A stretch of 64,000 bases of DNA from Rhyzopertha dominica (GCA_025024175.1 QCXZ01000053.1:8494001-8558000); one strand, 5' to 3'. Counted from the stretch's first letter, positions 11,621 through 23,877 are shown. A program made the numbers and translations. Notes: generated by a model from the sequence alone, not told the origin.

Positions 11621-12805
11621 AAATTAAAGACACTTTTAACATTTAACATTTAATAACAGTTCTAATTCTTCTATTTTGGTTTTCCTGATGGGGAAGACTG
11701 TATTAAAGATAAAGTTATAAAATTTCATAATTTATTTCATAATTCAAATGCTTCTAGTTAATAGCACCTTGGACACAGCTCACAATGCAGCCAAAGGGTT
11801 CACGTGCTATTACTTGCACTGGATGAAGTGTCGCTTGCTTGCTGGTCATGGAGAATTCCACCTGCCCATGCCAGAAAGGAGTGGGTTCGTAAATTTGAAG
11901 ATACTGGATTAGGTGAAAATGTCAAACATAAGAGACCAAGCAGAAGTGTTAAAAGTTTTGAAAACATTGATCGCGTTAGAGCATCTGTAGAGTGCAGTCC
12001 AAAACGTTCAAGTCGAAAACAAAGTCAGATCTTGGGGTTATCCACGACCACTTTTCTTAGAATTTTACACAAGGATTTCGATTTTCATCCTTAAAAAATC
12101 CAGATTGTCCAAGCATCGAAACCAACATTGCTTCGTGTTCGCCTGCATGTTGGTGAAACGATGCTGCAGCATGTATTGACGTCCACAATTCTGGGATGTC
12201 TGATGAAGCACATTTCCATTTATCTGGCTATACCAATAAACAAGACAGCCGTTATTGGGCTTTAGAAAGTCCACAACAACGTGATCAACAACTGCTACAC
12301 AACCACAATGTAACATTATAGTGCGCAATATCTTCAATGGGAATCACAGGTCTCTACTCTTTGAGGATCACAATGAAAAAGCTTTAACAGTCAATGCTGC
12401 ATGCTATATCGACATGGTTAACCTGTTCCTTACACAGTAACTGAACATGTTCCCACAGAATAATAGCTAGTTCCAGCAAGATGGCGCTTCTTCACATACA
12501 GCAAGGGCATCAATGGATTCCGTGCGAAGATCGTTTTCCAGGTCGTGTTATCTCCAGACACTAGGGTTGCCAGACCTGATATTTTATATATCATTCTTAT
12601 ATATTTTAGTGATCACTGATATATATTACATATGAATATATGTCCAAAAAAAGATATTTTCCGTTTTTCCGAGGCTACTTAAAATGTATGTACTCATATT
12701 AAGAAAATCTGCTTTCATTTCAACGAATAGTTACGTTATCTATTTTAGAATATATGTAGTAAAATATGTATGAGTATAATCTTCGTGTTGCAATGTAATA
12801 TACTA

Positions 12806-14250
12806 CAGGATGTTACACGAATGATAAAGACCCTGACGAAATTAAAAATGCAACCCAAAATACATTTGCAGAGGTAACATTGATAATTGTTTATCGTCTT
12901 AAAAAATATAAAACCTGGAGAGCTGTATAAATTCGTAAATTTTGACATAAACTTCAATCATTTGCTTTAAGTAAACTCGGTATTGTAAAACAAATTTTAT
13001 TTTTGAAAAATGTTTATTCAATAACATTAATGTAATAAAAGCTGTTTTCACAAGCTTGAATTCGTGCCCAAAACGATCTTTTAACATGTATTAACATTTC
13101 TGGAGTGATGGATCTACATGCATCACGTATTTTATTTTCTAAATGTTCTACACTTTCAATTGGTGTTTGGTATACTTGCTCTTTTACCATACCCCACAGA
13201 AAAAAAATCTAAAGGAGTAAGGTCCGGGCTACTCGGTGTCCAAGGATTAATTGAACCCCTTCCTATCCATCGGTTAGGCAAAACTAAATCAAGATGATTT
13301 CTCACTATTCTATGATAATGCGCAAGTGCCCCATCTTGTTGGAACCATAGATCTTGTCTTACTTGTAAATTTGAATTTTGGAGAAGTACCGGTAAAAATG
13401 TTTCTTAAAAAATTTAGATAAGTACTGCCGTTTAAACTATCGCAAAAAATAAGGCCCAACAATTTGATTCCCCAATATTCCGCACCAGACATTCGTCGAG
13501 TAGATAGTTTGAAAATGTCCTTCTCGAATCCAACGTGGATTTTCTTGCGCATAATAATGCATGTTATGTTTGTTAACTCCACCATTATTAGAAAATCTTG
13601 CTTCATCTGAGAAGCAAATGTTGTCATAAAATCTCACATTCAAATTTTGGTGTTCCCGAAAAAAGTTACAAAAAGCCATTCGTTTAGGATAATCTGTCTC
13701 CTTTAAGGCCTGAACCAATTGCAAGTGATACGGATGAAATTGATTGCCTTTAATTATTCGGTGTACTGAAGACAGACTAATACCGGTTGCTCTTGAGACT
13801 ACCCTTTGACTAATATGAGGATTTTCATTAATCATTTCCAATACTCTAATTTCATTGTCAGGGCCTGTTGCTGTTCTTTCTCTTGACTTATTTAGTGGTG
13901 GCCAGTTTGTCCTTAAAGTTAATTCAAGTCTGTTGAAAATTGTATCGGCAGGAGCTCTTCTACTTGGAAAACGTCTGTATAAACGGGCAACAGCGGAAAC
14001 ATTATTCTTGCATTCACCGTAAATCAAAATCTATTTCTTCATTTGAATACATTTTGACTTTTAATAAATACAGTGACAGGAACCATAGCGCATAGCCGTC
14101 ATGGATTCCCAATTTATTTTTAATATAATATTATTATATAATAATATATAATAATAATAATATTATGTAAAATAACCAGATTGGCTATGAGAATGTGTTT
14201 TGGGCTGCATTTTTAATTTCGTCAGTCATTATCTTTCGTGAAACATCCTG
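12806..14250 (-). mobile_element. Mariner-type transposon, copy 1
   Basis: Begins CAGGATGTTACACGAATGAT and ends with the complement of CAGGATGTTTCACGAAAGAT. The inverted ends match over roughly 55-60 bp. TA duplications flank it (12804-12805 and 14251-14252). It carries a minus-strand transposase with few lesions. A run of AT-type triplets at about 14118-14165 expands its right side relative to copy 2 (28027-29452). Confidence 0.9.
13437..14027 (-). pseudogene. Transposase of mariner copy 1, N-terminal two thirds
   Basis: A 196-codon frame encodes the helix-turn-helix DNA-binding region (YGECKNNVSAVARLYRRFP, then VSRATGISLSSVHRI at about residues 78-92) and the start of the catalytic core, with the first Asp in ICFSDEARF. 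It also has NVWCGILGNQIVGPYF. It is followed by a frameshift. The remaining C-terminal parts on the minus strand down to about 13090 include the WG/KEQVYQTP region. Several lesions lie between the first and third Asp. In family terms this is the arthropod IS630/Tc1/mariner group with a DUF4817-like N-terminus. Probably inactive, but younger-looking than the transposase it landed next to. Confidence 0.8.
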
Positions 14251-14619
14251 TATATTCTAAAAAATGTATAATATACCTCTATTTACTTAATTAATTCGAA
14301 AAACCAATACGATATATTTTCTTCTTAAATGCTATATTTTTTTGAGTCCAGACATATATTTCAACCCTACCAGACACGGAGGCATTGAGTGCCTCCAAGA
14401 TCGCCAGATCTTACGGCATGCGACTACTTTTTGCGGGGCTGTCTAAAAAGCAAGGTGTTTGGGAAGAAATTGCTAATATTCCGTTGGATATAATGCGTCG
14501 TGTTATGCAGAATTTCAACGTTCGGCTTCAAGAGTGTATAGAGAGACGGGGAGGCCATCTAGCAGGCATAATTTTTAAGAAATATAAATGGTACACAATT
14601 ATCTTGTTATTGCTATACT

Positions 14620-15218
14620 TTGTTTTTAAATAAATAAAGTTACTTTCGGAAATACGTCGTTTTCAAAGCTACCATCATGGTCCACCTGTTAGTTGACTCA
14701 ATTTTACGGTACTTCGTATACCTCATGGCATTTTACTTTCATTTAGCACCTAGGGATTACGTCGTCCCGCGAGACGAATCCAGACGGGACAACTGCGCCA
14801 GATTTCCATTTTCGGATTTCCCAAGCCCAACCAAAGCAAACAGAGCAGTTCCCACCGTCGTCGGCTTCCCGCTACTCTTTTGATGTTGCCTTAAGTTTTA
14901 AACGAGGCCTGATTTGTCAGGTACCTACCTGTCTATGACGTCGCTCACCTTTAGGTATATTAATTTGTCGGGGCACCTTCGGACATAATAATCCGTTGTC
15001 ACCGTCAGCAAGCACGTGGTTCAACCACCGTGAGAAAGGCACGCTGGACACGATCTGCTCATCGCATAATCTGCATCGACTATGCGCACACAGGTGCACC
15101 GAATACCTGAAGGTATTGTGCATTACTATAATACCTAGTATGCGGCGCATTAGGTAGCAGTGTTGAGGTAGGACTGCAACATTACTGGAGTAGTTCGTTT
15201 TTTGAAAAATGGACGAAG
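14620..15218. other. Non-coding, GC-richer than average
   Basis: The frames at 14677-14883 (plus) and 14917-15228 (minus) are not recognised. Composition is close to host single-copy DNA. It may be host sequence between two transposons. Confidence 0.4.
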
Positions 15219-15220
15219 TA

Positions 15221-16541
15221 CGAGGCATGTTTTTTAAGTAAGTACCGTTTTGGAATTAAAAAAAGACGTGCAAAGATATCGCAATAATTTTATCTTACAT
15301 GAAAGCCTGTACCTTAATCTACTTTTCTACATAATTTCCGTAAATATTGAGGCACTTGTCATAATGTGGCACCAGTTTTTGAATACCCTCCTCATAAAAT
15401 TCTGCCGCCTGACTGTATCACAAATGTTTCGACTTCGTTATCGTCTTGAAGACGCTGACCACCCAGGTGTTTCTTCAAGTGCAGGAACAAATGGTAGTCG
15501 CTGGGCGTCAGATCAGGGCTGTCTGGAGGATGATCTAGAGTTTCCCATTTAAAAGATTTGATGAGATCTTTGGTCCGATTAGCCACATGTGGACGGGCAT
15601 TGTCATGCAGCAAAACGATACCCTTACTCAACTTGCCACGTCTTTTGTTCTGGATTGCACGACGCAGATTGTTCAATGTCTTACAATAAGACGCTGCATT
15701 GATTATCTCATTACGAGGCAGAAACTCCACTAGCAATACTCCTTTTCTGTCCCAAAAACTGTGCACATGATTTTCCGGGCAGAAACTGTTTGCTAAAAAC
15801 TTCACTTTTTTGGGGTGATGATGAATGTCGCCATTCCATGGATTGTTGTTTCGATTCTGGTGTGACGTAGGCCACCCATGTTTCGTCACCAGTAACAATT
15901 TGGTCTAAAAAATCTTCACCTTCATTGTGGTACCGCTCAAGGAAAGTCAATGCACTGCCTAAACGTTGGGTTTTGTGCAAATCCGTCCACATTTTCGGAA
16001 CCCAACGTGAACACAATTTCCGGTAATTCAAGTTCTCGGTCACAATGCGATACAAAACACTACGAGAATATTGAGGAAAGCAGTCGCACAATGATGAAAT
16101 TGTAAAGCGTCTGTTTTCTCTCACCTTTTCGTTCACTTTCTGCACCAAATCTTCATTAACGACGGAAGGACGCCCATTCCGTTCTTCATCATGCACATTT
16201 GTGCGGCCATCTTTAAATGCTCTCACCCATTTCCTTACCATTCCATCACTCATAATGTTTTGTCCGTAAACTTCACAGATCTCACGATGAATATCGATCG
16301 GTTTTACGCCTTTAGCACTAAGAAATCGTATAACAGCCCGTACTTCACAANCGGCGGGACTCACGATTGTCGGAGGCATCTTAAACACTCAGTAAACAAC
16401 GTATACAATGAAGAATCAAACTGTAATGGCGTCAGTGCGTAGACAAGAGATGTAGGTAACCAGCGCGCATGCGCGGAACGCCGACCGTAGCGCTGCGGTG
16501 GCAGAATCGCAAAACGGTACTTACTTAAAAAACATGCCTCG
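15221..16541 (-). mobile_element. Mariner (DD34D) transposon, near full length
   Basis: 1321 bp with terminal inverted repeats of at least 32 bp that read as identical. Each begins CGAGGCATGTTTTTTAAGTA. A TA duplication lies at 15219-15220 and 16542-16543. Length and layout are those of classic mariners (about 1.3 kb, one transposase gene). The matching ends argue for a fairly recent insertion. Confidence 0.92.
15392..16388 (-). pseudogene. Mariner DD34D transposase, frameshifted
   Basis: The reading starts at 16388 (MFKMPPTIVS) and runs through the helix-turn-helix DNA-binding half (IHREICEVYG, MVRKWVRAFKDG, GRPSVV) and the linker, to the first catalytic Asp in IVTGDETWV. A frameshift near 15710-15800 moves the reading to a second frame. 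That frame holds LLHDNARPHVA (second Asp) and HPPDSPDLTPSDYHLF (third Asp). Exactly 34 residues lie between the second and third Asp, defining DD34D. A further lesion truncates the last residues near 15392. One ambiguous base (N) occurs near the start. All three catalytic Asp are present, so the frameshifts are the visible cause of inactivity. Confidence 0.88.
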
Positions 16542-16543
16542 TA

Positions 16544-17240
16544 CTATAAGTAGCTAATCGCTCATTCGAACTTTTTGCTAATAAAAATTACTAGAATAGA
16601 TTTTGTCGTTTGTTATAAATGCATTGTATCTACATAAGTTGGTCACATTCGAGAAACTTTTTTATGACTAATATTTCACCTAAAATACAAAATTACAAGT
16701 TTTATTATCATCCTTTAAGTGCTTATCGAATAGGCACCGCAACTAATAAGCATACCTTATTTGATTAATAATAAATAGATTTTGCATTCTTACCCTACCA
16801 TTTAAAGACCGACCGAAATGTTCTGCGAATATGGTTTTGATTGTTTAAGTACTTTATTACGGCCCAACCGTAAACTCCCTATAAAACTAATGACGCCCAG
16901 ATGTTTAGAATAGATTTGAACGATATCTGTGAGCATGGGCCGTACTCAATGAAATTAATGCAAATTAACTATTTATTTGAAAAGATTTACTGAAAACTAC
17001 TTTTAATTATGCACTAAGAAAATATACCTTTGATTGCACCGGCAAAGTTTCTCTAAAATATTTACCTGTGAACCTATTCTAATCCTTTCTGGTACTGTAT
17101 CAAATTTAGAAACAATCATTTTTTAAGACTATATACATTTTATTTGCGTTATGTTTAAAATAGCATTAAAATGTTTGGAAAATACTATAAATTGAAATAT
17201 TCTTATAATACATAGTTACTATAAAAGTGTGGACACCGTG
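16544..17240. other. AT-rich non-coding DNA
   Basis: No recognisable element end, exon or repeat was seen. Confidence 0.5.
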
Positions 17241-17242
17241 GA

Positions 17243-17580
17243 ATGGGGTGGATATTTCCCACCNACAAAGAAGGTGAATTCAACGTAGAGGTTGTTGAAG
17301 AAGTCGAAATGGCGGAAGCTGTTTTTGACAATAATGTTGAAAACGATGTATCCGAAGAGTCAAATCTCATTAAACGCCATCATAATCGCTTATCATCTGA
17401 AGCTAAACAAATAATTTTGAATGTTTAGGACTACATAAAAAATGCAGAGGGAGAAAGTGGGGCCATCGCAAAAACAAGTAGAATGACCAAATTACACAAT
17501 CAACTGTTCGAAATATAGCTCTAAATGGAACTCAGGACAGAAAAGTGCGGAAAGACGTTGGTTCGCCGAGGGAAAAATAT
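17243..17580 (+). pseudogene. N-terminal fragment of a transposon-type protein
   Basis: A 61-codon frame ends in KRHHNRLSSEAKQIILNV, then after a stop continues with DYIKNAEGESGAIAKTSRMT and, in other frames, a GSPRGK-like piece. This resembles the N-terminus of insect DDE-superfamily transposon proteins that begin with an acidic leader followed by LS.EA..IILNVY and a helix-turn-helix. It runs straight into family R repeat sequence, suggesting that both belong to one decayed element. The identification is tentative. Confidence 0.4.
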
Positions 17581-18095
17581 TAACTTAACAAAAAATTACA
17601 AGAGTGCTTTCCGGTCAGAAATTTGATTTTCTATATAACACCAAAATTTGAAAAAAATCGTACGAACAGGGTCCAAAATAAATTTTTTTGAAATATTTCG
17701 AAAATGTCAAAATTTTGAATAAATTTTCTAAGACACTTATTGTGAGAAATTTTATTTCCTATCTGATAGTATTTTAATTTTTTGAATATATATAATATAT
17801 TCGGAGATATTTAGCAAAAAGCGTTTTCTTTACGTGACGCTTTTTTGCTAATATCTTCTAAACAATTTGTTGCACCGAAAATTTATGAAGACGAATAATA
17901 CTCGCAGTTATACTACTAATCACATACTAACACGAAAAAATTTATAAATTTGCAAAAAGGGTAGTTACTCCCAATTTCGACCCCTTCCCTACTACCCCAA
18001 AAACAATAGGTCGCTTTGGGTAGTTGAGATTTATACGTTTGACAGATTTCAAGTTCATATATTAAGTCTTTCGAAAGTTATCGTGTCCACAAACA
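17578..18095 (-). repeat. AT-rich interspersed repeat, family R, copy 2 (partial)
   Basis: Inverted relative to the copy at 4337-5087 and lacking both ends. It retains the CTAATCACATACTA-type block and the AAGTCTTTCGAAAGTTAT block. Confidence 0.65.
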
Positions 18096-18109
18096 AAACC
18101 ACTGATGTA

Positions 18110-18970
18110 GGATCAGGGGAAATAATGTTTCTCTTACAACTTTGGCAAAATATTGTGTAATTCCCTACATAGAAGGTTATAACGACAAAATAAAAAAAAT
18201 ATTGTTAGAAATAGAAAATGTTCATGTTTGTTATTACCCACTTGTAAAAATTCAAAATTACTTTTCAAAATTAAAATGTAAAACTCCTATTGAAAATTTA
18301 ACAAATGTAGTATATTTATTGAATTGTAGTGACTGTGAATCAGTATATATTGGTCAAACTGCGAGACACCTAATTGAGAGAGTTAAAGAACACAAAAGAG
18401 ATATAAAAAATAATAAAACAACCTGTGTAATATTTAATCATTGTTATGAACTTGACCATAAATTTAATTTTAATGATTTAACAGTTTTGGATAAAGAAAT
18501 AAATTTAAGGAAACTTTTTTTTAGAAATGGCCCATATCAATAGACAAATTCATAGTATTAATAAAAGAAGTGATATTCATAATCTTTCCAAAATTTATAC
18601 CTATCTCCTCCATTTTAAACCATTTTCGTGATCATAACTTCCCCCTACTCTCCAAATTTCTCGTCATATCTAGATTGCATATTATTGGGTGTAATTTTTT
18701 TTTTTAATTTTGAAAGATATTTTAATTGGTTAAGATTGTTTGTAATTATTAATAGTTTGTGATTTTTGGAATTACCTACAAGTATTAGAGTTATATATAT
18801 GATGTCAAGACTGCTGTTTAAACCAAGAATAATTCCGTTTCTATTATAAGCATTTTTTATATGGTTTGTTGTTCTCTATTTGTAATTTTTTAATAAAATA
18901 TTATAGGCCCAGAAGAAGGAGACAAAAGATTTCTGAACGCTTGGCATAAGAAAACAGGAGTTTTATTTAG
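18110..18970 (+). mobile_element. Penelope-like element fragment with GIY-YIG endonuclease
   Basis: An open frame at 18142-18543 encodes the end of a Penelope-like retroelement. NVVYLLNCSDCESVYIGQT is the GIY-YIG motif with its preceding Cys pair, followed by ERVKEHKRDI and HCYELDHKFNF. A frameshift near 18515 moves to EMAHINRQIHSINKRSD, the conserved last block. The non-coding tail reaches the CCAGAAGAAG...CGCTTGGC signature near 18905-18950 that closes such elements. The reverse transcriptase half is absent, so this is a 5'-truncated copy. Confidence 0.82.
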
Positions 18971-19049
18971 AAGTTTGAGACCTAATATATTTTAAAAAAT
19001 ACCTACTATATTTCAGATAAAATTATTTATTGAAACAAAATCTTATCTT

Positions 19050-19420
19050 TTAATCTTAGTTATCACCATTGATACAACACAGTCTTGTTTTGTTTTGGAT
19101 AGTAGTTTTGGTAAAAATATCAGTGTTGTTTGGTTGATTAGATATATTGATACTGGAATCGATGTACGAAATAAGTTGCAACCGTAGTTGATATAGATTA
19201 TACTTAAAAAGATTTTTCTGTTTTTGTTTGTCTGTTTTGAAAAGCATCATGAATGCCTTCGCCAATATGATTGTCATGGCGTTTTGATCTACTTTCATTG
19301 GCTTAGTAATTGTACTATGTCAGTTAGACGTACTCTTTCAAATGCCTGGTTTACATCAATGAAGCACAAATATGCCGCTATTTGAATTCTATGGCTTTTT
19401 CAGTAATGTGATGGTAAATA
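19050..19420 (-). pseudogene. LINE reverse transcriptase fragment
   Basis: The minus strand gives HHITEKAIEFK, then in the next frame AAYLCFIDVNQAFERVRLTD, matching the first catalytic Asp block of LINE reverse transcriptases (FIDVEKAFDRV). It continues with degraded sequence to 19056. Two frameshifts and several stops are present. Confidence 0.6.
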
Positions 19421-19620
19421 TCACATCTATCTATTTTTTCTGAAGCTTTGCTAATCGACCCCGAAAATCCACAAGCTGTCCCAACACTAAAAAATGCAAC
19501 ACGAAAAAGTCGGGAACATGATCAGGAATATCAGGTACCTATACGAATGAAAATAATTTTAAATAAAAAAATACTCATCTGAGTGCAACTGAATATAAAA
19601 ACCGCTGCAAATTAAATCAA

Positions 19621-20486
19621 TACTTCCACAACCAATTGTCAAAATGACATTTACGTTTTTATTTCTTATACTATACGATTAGTAATCAGGTTTTGAGCAT
19701 TTTTTCTCTCTACACATTTTTTCTAAGACAAACAGTCCTCGTGATATTAGCAAAAATATACAGTTTTAAAATCGATTTTTTTCCAAATAACTCGAAAATT
19801 ATTAACTTAACAAAAAAATTACAAGAGCGCTTTCTGATCAGAAATTTGATTTTCTATATAATATCAAAATTTAAAAAAAATCGTACGAGCAGGGTCCAAA
19901 ATAGGTTTTTTGGAAATATTTCGAAAATGTCAAAATTTTGGATAAATTTTCTAAGACCCTTTTGGGAGAAATTTTATTTCCTATCTGATGGCATTTTCAT
20001 TTTTTGAATATATTAAAATATATTTGGAGATATTTAGGAAAAACCGGTTTTTTTTAAGTGACGCTTTCTTGCTAATATCTTCTAAACAGTTTACTGCACC
20101 GAAAATTTATAAGAACGAATAATACTCGTAGTTATACTACTAATCACATACTAAAACGAAAAAAAAATAAAAATTTGCAAAAAAAGGTTAGTTACCCCCC
20201 AATTTCGCCGCCTTCCCGATATCCTACTTACCCCATAAACAATAGGTTGCTTTGAGTAGTTGAGATTTATACGTTTGCCAAATTTCAAGTTCATATATTA
20301 AGTCTTTCGAAGGTTATCGTGTATACAAACAAAACCAAAGACACACACACACACAGACAAGAAATTTATTTTTGTTCAAATTTTGTTTTTTTGCGTTTTC
20401 GACCATTTTAAAGCGAATGAGCAAATAAAGCTTTTTGAAATTTTTTTTCGCGAGACAATACTTCCCATCCGTTGGATGTGGAAGTA
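19621..20486 (-). repeat. AT-rich interspersed repeat, family R, copy 3
   Basis: The longest copy (866 bp). Starts TACTTCCACA and ends TTGGATGTGGAAGTA. It includes an AC microsatellite at about 20340-20355. The outer left flank (AACCGCTGCAAATTAAATC) matches, inverted, the outer right flank of copy 1. Confidence 0.7.
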
Positions 20487-20489
20487 ATT

Positions 20490-21145
20490 TGCTAAAAGCA
20501 TCACGTATGTTTAGCATAAAATCCACCACAGCGAGAATCGAATAATAAAATCGATATCGAACTACGTATGTGAATGGCAATCTATTCTCGTCGGTCGAAG
20601 AAAAGAGCCCTCTGTCGGGCTTCCCAACATCTTTGTCGGGCGCGTCCAAGCCTTAATGTAAACTTGATATATTTTACTTGATTTACTTATTACGGCGGTA
20701 ATTGGTAGCGTTTCGGTGTGCCGCCGATTTCAGAGGTACATATAAAAAAGATGGGTGGTCTAGCGGCATTCAAGCAATTGGTCACACTCGATGCTCGGCT
20801 GGGAATCTTTACAAATCCAAATAATCCGCGATACTGTCGTGTTGGTTCTGGTTTATTTGTTCGTTTTTCTTGTGTGTGCTTGTTACTTTCACTGGTGTAT
20901 TCCGCGAGCACAGTGTAGTAACCTAATGTGTGGAAGAATAATTTCGAAAAATTCGATTATGATAAAAAAAGAATCAAAAATTAAATGTATTACTATTTAC
21001 TATATCTCCCCCCCCCCCAATAAGACGGACCTACCCAATAAATTCAATTATACTCTTAACTGCAGTTCAAAATTAGANAAGCAGCCATATCCCGCAATTA
21101 AATTATGCGTTTTTTGAAATGCAATTATAACAANGAATAACACTA
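20490..21145. other. Non-coding, unrecognised
   Basis: Open frames at 20718-20918 and 20690-20911 are overlapping and unrecognised. A run of C bases lies at about 21007-21017. Confidence 0.4.
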
Positions 21146-22200
21146 TACGAGGGTGAATGCTTCAGCGTCCATAATATATGATAATATTTTATCGGAAAGA
21201 TCGCTGTCTCTTGAAAACACTGACAAAAAGTTATTAATCTGACGTTTCGTTTACACCTGTAATCTTTGTCAAAAGCGAAGAACCTCAAAATTTGCCTGAC
21301 ACAAGTTCAAACAAAATTTTGAAAGTAAATAAACAAATCACCAAGGAAGCGAGACGTCATAGAAACAACGCGCCAACCTGATAAAAAAGAATCTAACGGC
21401 AAAAAAGGAACTACCTACCTATTAGATATACAGGAACTNCTTTAAAAAAGATAACTACAAAATAGCCTTCCAAATGTCACCTAACTCATAATTTCCACAA
21501 TCTCTATTAAAATTATTAGTATTCCTACAAATTTCTATAGCTTCTTTTATCAGACGTTTATGATAATATTTTTCTCTATGTAAAATTTTCGTTTTATCAA
21601 AGTNAATTATGTGTTTAGTTAAATATGAGTGTTAAGCTACGGAAGATTTATCTATCTGTTGCAGCCTAGTAGCACGTATGTGTTCTTTCAAACGCGAACC
21701 TAGTTTTCTTTTAGTTTGACCTATGTAACACTTGCCGCAAGAACATGTAAGTTTGTAAACACCTTCACTCTCTAAATGTACTTTATCTTTAGTAGAACTT
21801 AAAATTTTATCTAAATTATTATATGTACTATCAACAACTAAAGTATCGTGTTTTCTAAGCATCCCCTTTAATTTTTCCGAAAGGCCTTGTTAAATAAGGC
21901 AAACTCAACTTCAATTTACTTTGTCCTGGCTGCGAATTTACTTAATTTGGATGAGCACTTTTATTAAAAACTGACCAAATATTCTTATTGGTATAACCAT
22001 TTCTCCCTAGCGCTGATTTAAGATGATATATTTCTTTTTGTAAAGAACTTTCGTCTGAGATCCTTTGTGCTCTAACAAATAACGTCATTATAAGACTATT
22101 CTTTTGAAAGGGAGGGTGGTGAGATGTGGCATGTAAATATCTGCTTGTGTGTGTTGGTTTTCTGTAAACCTTGTGTCCTAATAACACTGCATTCGTGTAA
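21146..22200 (-). mobile_element. Penelope-like element, 5'-truncated copy
   Basis: Minus strand. The C-terminal part of the reverse transcriptase is at 22187-21942 (VYRKPTHTSRYLHATSHHPP, EIYHLKSALGRNGYT). A short frameshifted linker follows, then at 21862-21632 the GIY-YIG endonuclease (VYKLTCSCGKCYIGQTKRKL, SRLKEHIRATR). Degraded HL/EAIEI sequence leads to the tail, which includes GACAAAGATTACAGGTGTAA and AACGAAACGTC near 21250. The final 21146-21240 piece recurs as a tiny separate insertion at 63233-63325. Frameshifts and an N make it inactive. Confidence 0.82.
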
Positions 22201-22204
22201 CTGC

Positions 22205-22860
22205 TTTACCTCAATAAATATGTTTATTATGGCAACAATCAGATTTGAAACATTTATGTCCATTTTCGTTAAATCTATGGAAAGATGTTTATTGCATCAA
22301 TGAATAGATTCGATTGAATCTATGTACTTTGCTCTTTGTTATTGCAAAAAATGTTTCTTCGATATTTGTTGGAGGAAGTGTTGCTAAGTAATTAATTACA
22401 ATTAGTTTAAATTGCTTACTCTACAACTGTAATTCATTTGTAATTGAATTGCCCATTTCGTAACAATTACAATTACATTCAATAGAACTATTTTTAATAT
22501 TTTCAGTCTTTGAAAGTTTAAATTCAATTGCAAACCAATAGGCAGATAGATATATTGAAAAGAGCATTTCCACAAGCCAAACTATTTTACATAAAATTCA
22601 TTACAGTGTCTTAGCAAAACTTAATTTATTTGGATTAGTGTCAGTAGATTGACTAAAGCTTCCGATGAAATAGAACGCGTTTGCGCTATCCTTACTAAAA
22701 AAAAAACACTTGGATTCAATTTGCGGTGAAATCAAAGCAACTAAACTTAAATTTGCTAAATTAGATTCTTTGTGAGAATATTTTATAGTCATAAAATCAT
22801 AACGACATTATTCAGGAAGAAACCAGTTATATCTTGCATACGCTTGACCAACTAGTTTTT
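22205..22860. other. AT-rich non-coding DNA
   Basis: AATTACAATTACAATT-type simple sequence near 22395-22480; otherwise nothing recognised. Confidence 0.5.
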
Positions 22861-23350
22861 AATTAATCCAAAGGTAGTGAACAAAAAAAAATATTAGATT
22901 TTTTACATATTTTAGATTTCAGTCAGTTATTCAGAAGACCATACATTTAGGCAACTTGTTCCTTACCACAGTTTAAATTTAACTGCATTCATTCTGACAA
23001 AGATAAAGGAAATTATGTTGCAGTTAGAGGACTCGCCATGGGTAAAGTCCAAGAACAATTTTTTCCTTCAAGTGATAATAACCAAAGTCCTTGCGATTCA
23101 CCTCTAGAATATATAATGTCAAATTTTTTATTATATGGATATTGCAGAGCCGGATGATAAAAATGCTTCACCTATAAAAAATCACTATCTGTAAAAGGAC
23201 ATCATGCAATATTTAAGATTTTCAAAAAATATAATCCTCATCTGCTCCCGTTGAGCGAATGTTTACTTCCGGTGTCCAAATGTTAAAACCTAGATGAAAC
23301 ATTTGGTCAGATAAACAATTTGAAAAACTGTCGTTTTTAAGACATAACGG
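22860..23350 (+). pseudogene. hAT transposase C-terminal relic
   Basis: In shifting frames this gives IAEPDDKNASPIKN, HAIFKIFKKYNPHL and APVERMFTSGVQMLKPR, then a stop and WSDKQFEKLSFLRHNG. This is the hAT C-terminal dimerisation block (YN..LPSSA.VERLFS.G..IL.PRRN.LSD..FEKLLFLR). The catalytic core upstream is not recognisable. It shows that autonomous hAT elements once existed here, although this copy cannot be tied to the MITEs in the window. Confidence 0.72.
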
Positions 23351-23877
23351 TGGTTTGTAATCTACATTAATAAAGTTAATAAGTAATATAAGTTAGATTA
23401 TTAGTAGGTATGAGCTAGGGTACGAGTAACATATTGTGTTAAAACTTTATCCAACTTTCTATCTGATACAAAAAGTAGATGTAATTGATAATTTGAAATT
23501 ATATCGAAGCGTATAAAAATATTTTGTAACTTTAATTGTAATTATAATTAATTATACATTGTAAAATAGTTTTAACATCACCTTGTTGTAGGATTCCTTA
23601 ATGTAATAAACAACATCAATGGTACTAATAAACGCTTTTTCATGGGATTAAAGAACGCGTATTAATTAATGACTGCTATCGTCAGTTAAGGACACTTTCT
23701 ACATCCTATCGACAAAATTGTACAGGGTTTCTATAAATGATTCATGCATCCAGGGCGCTTATGGAAATTATTGATTAAATCAGTTTGCCGCCTCTCAGGA
23801 AGGTGAACACAACAATTGCTTTGACGTATACATACNTGTCATCTGTCGATTGTTGGAATTATTTGATATACCTATTT

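Larger units (their letters stand above)
12562..14369. mobile_element. hAT MITE, interrupted by a mariner
   Basis: Starts TAGGGTTGCC and ends CAACCCTA, with a perfect 8-bp duplication CCAGACAC at 12554-12561 and 14370-14377. Without the mariner at 12806-14250 the element is only about 360 bp, very AT-rich and non-coding, so it must have been mobilised by a hAT transposase from elsewhere. Confidence 0.85.
11790..14610 (+). pseudogene. Mariner-type transposase relic split by nested insertions
   Basis: The outermost member of a three-level nest. Left part (11800-12553): N-terminal helix-turn-helix remnants, HFHLSGYTNKQDSRYWA, a block matching VTVWCAISS, and a QQDGASSHTARASMDS-like block in frame-shifted form carrying the second Asp. 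Right part (14378-14600): RSPDLTAC-like remnants, then LPLDIMRRVMQNF-like sequence and RLQECIERRGGHL. The parts join when the element at 12562-14369 and one copy of its CCAGACAC duplication are removed. Multiple stops show it was dead already. Element ends were not identified. Confidence 0.8.
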
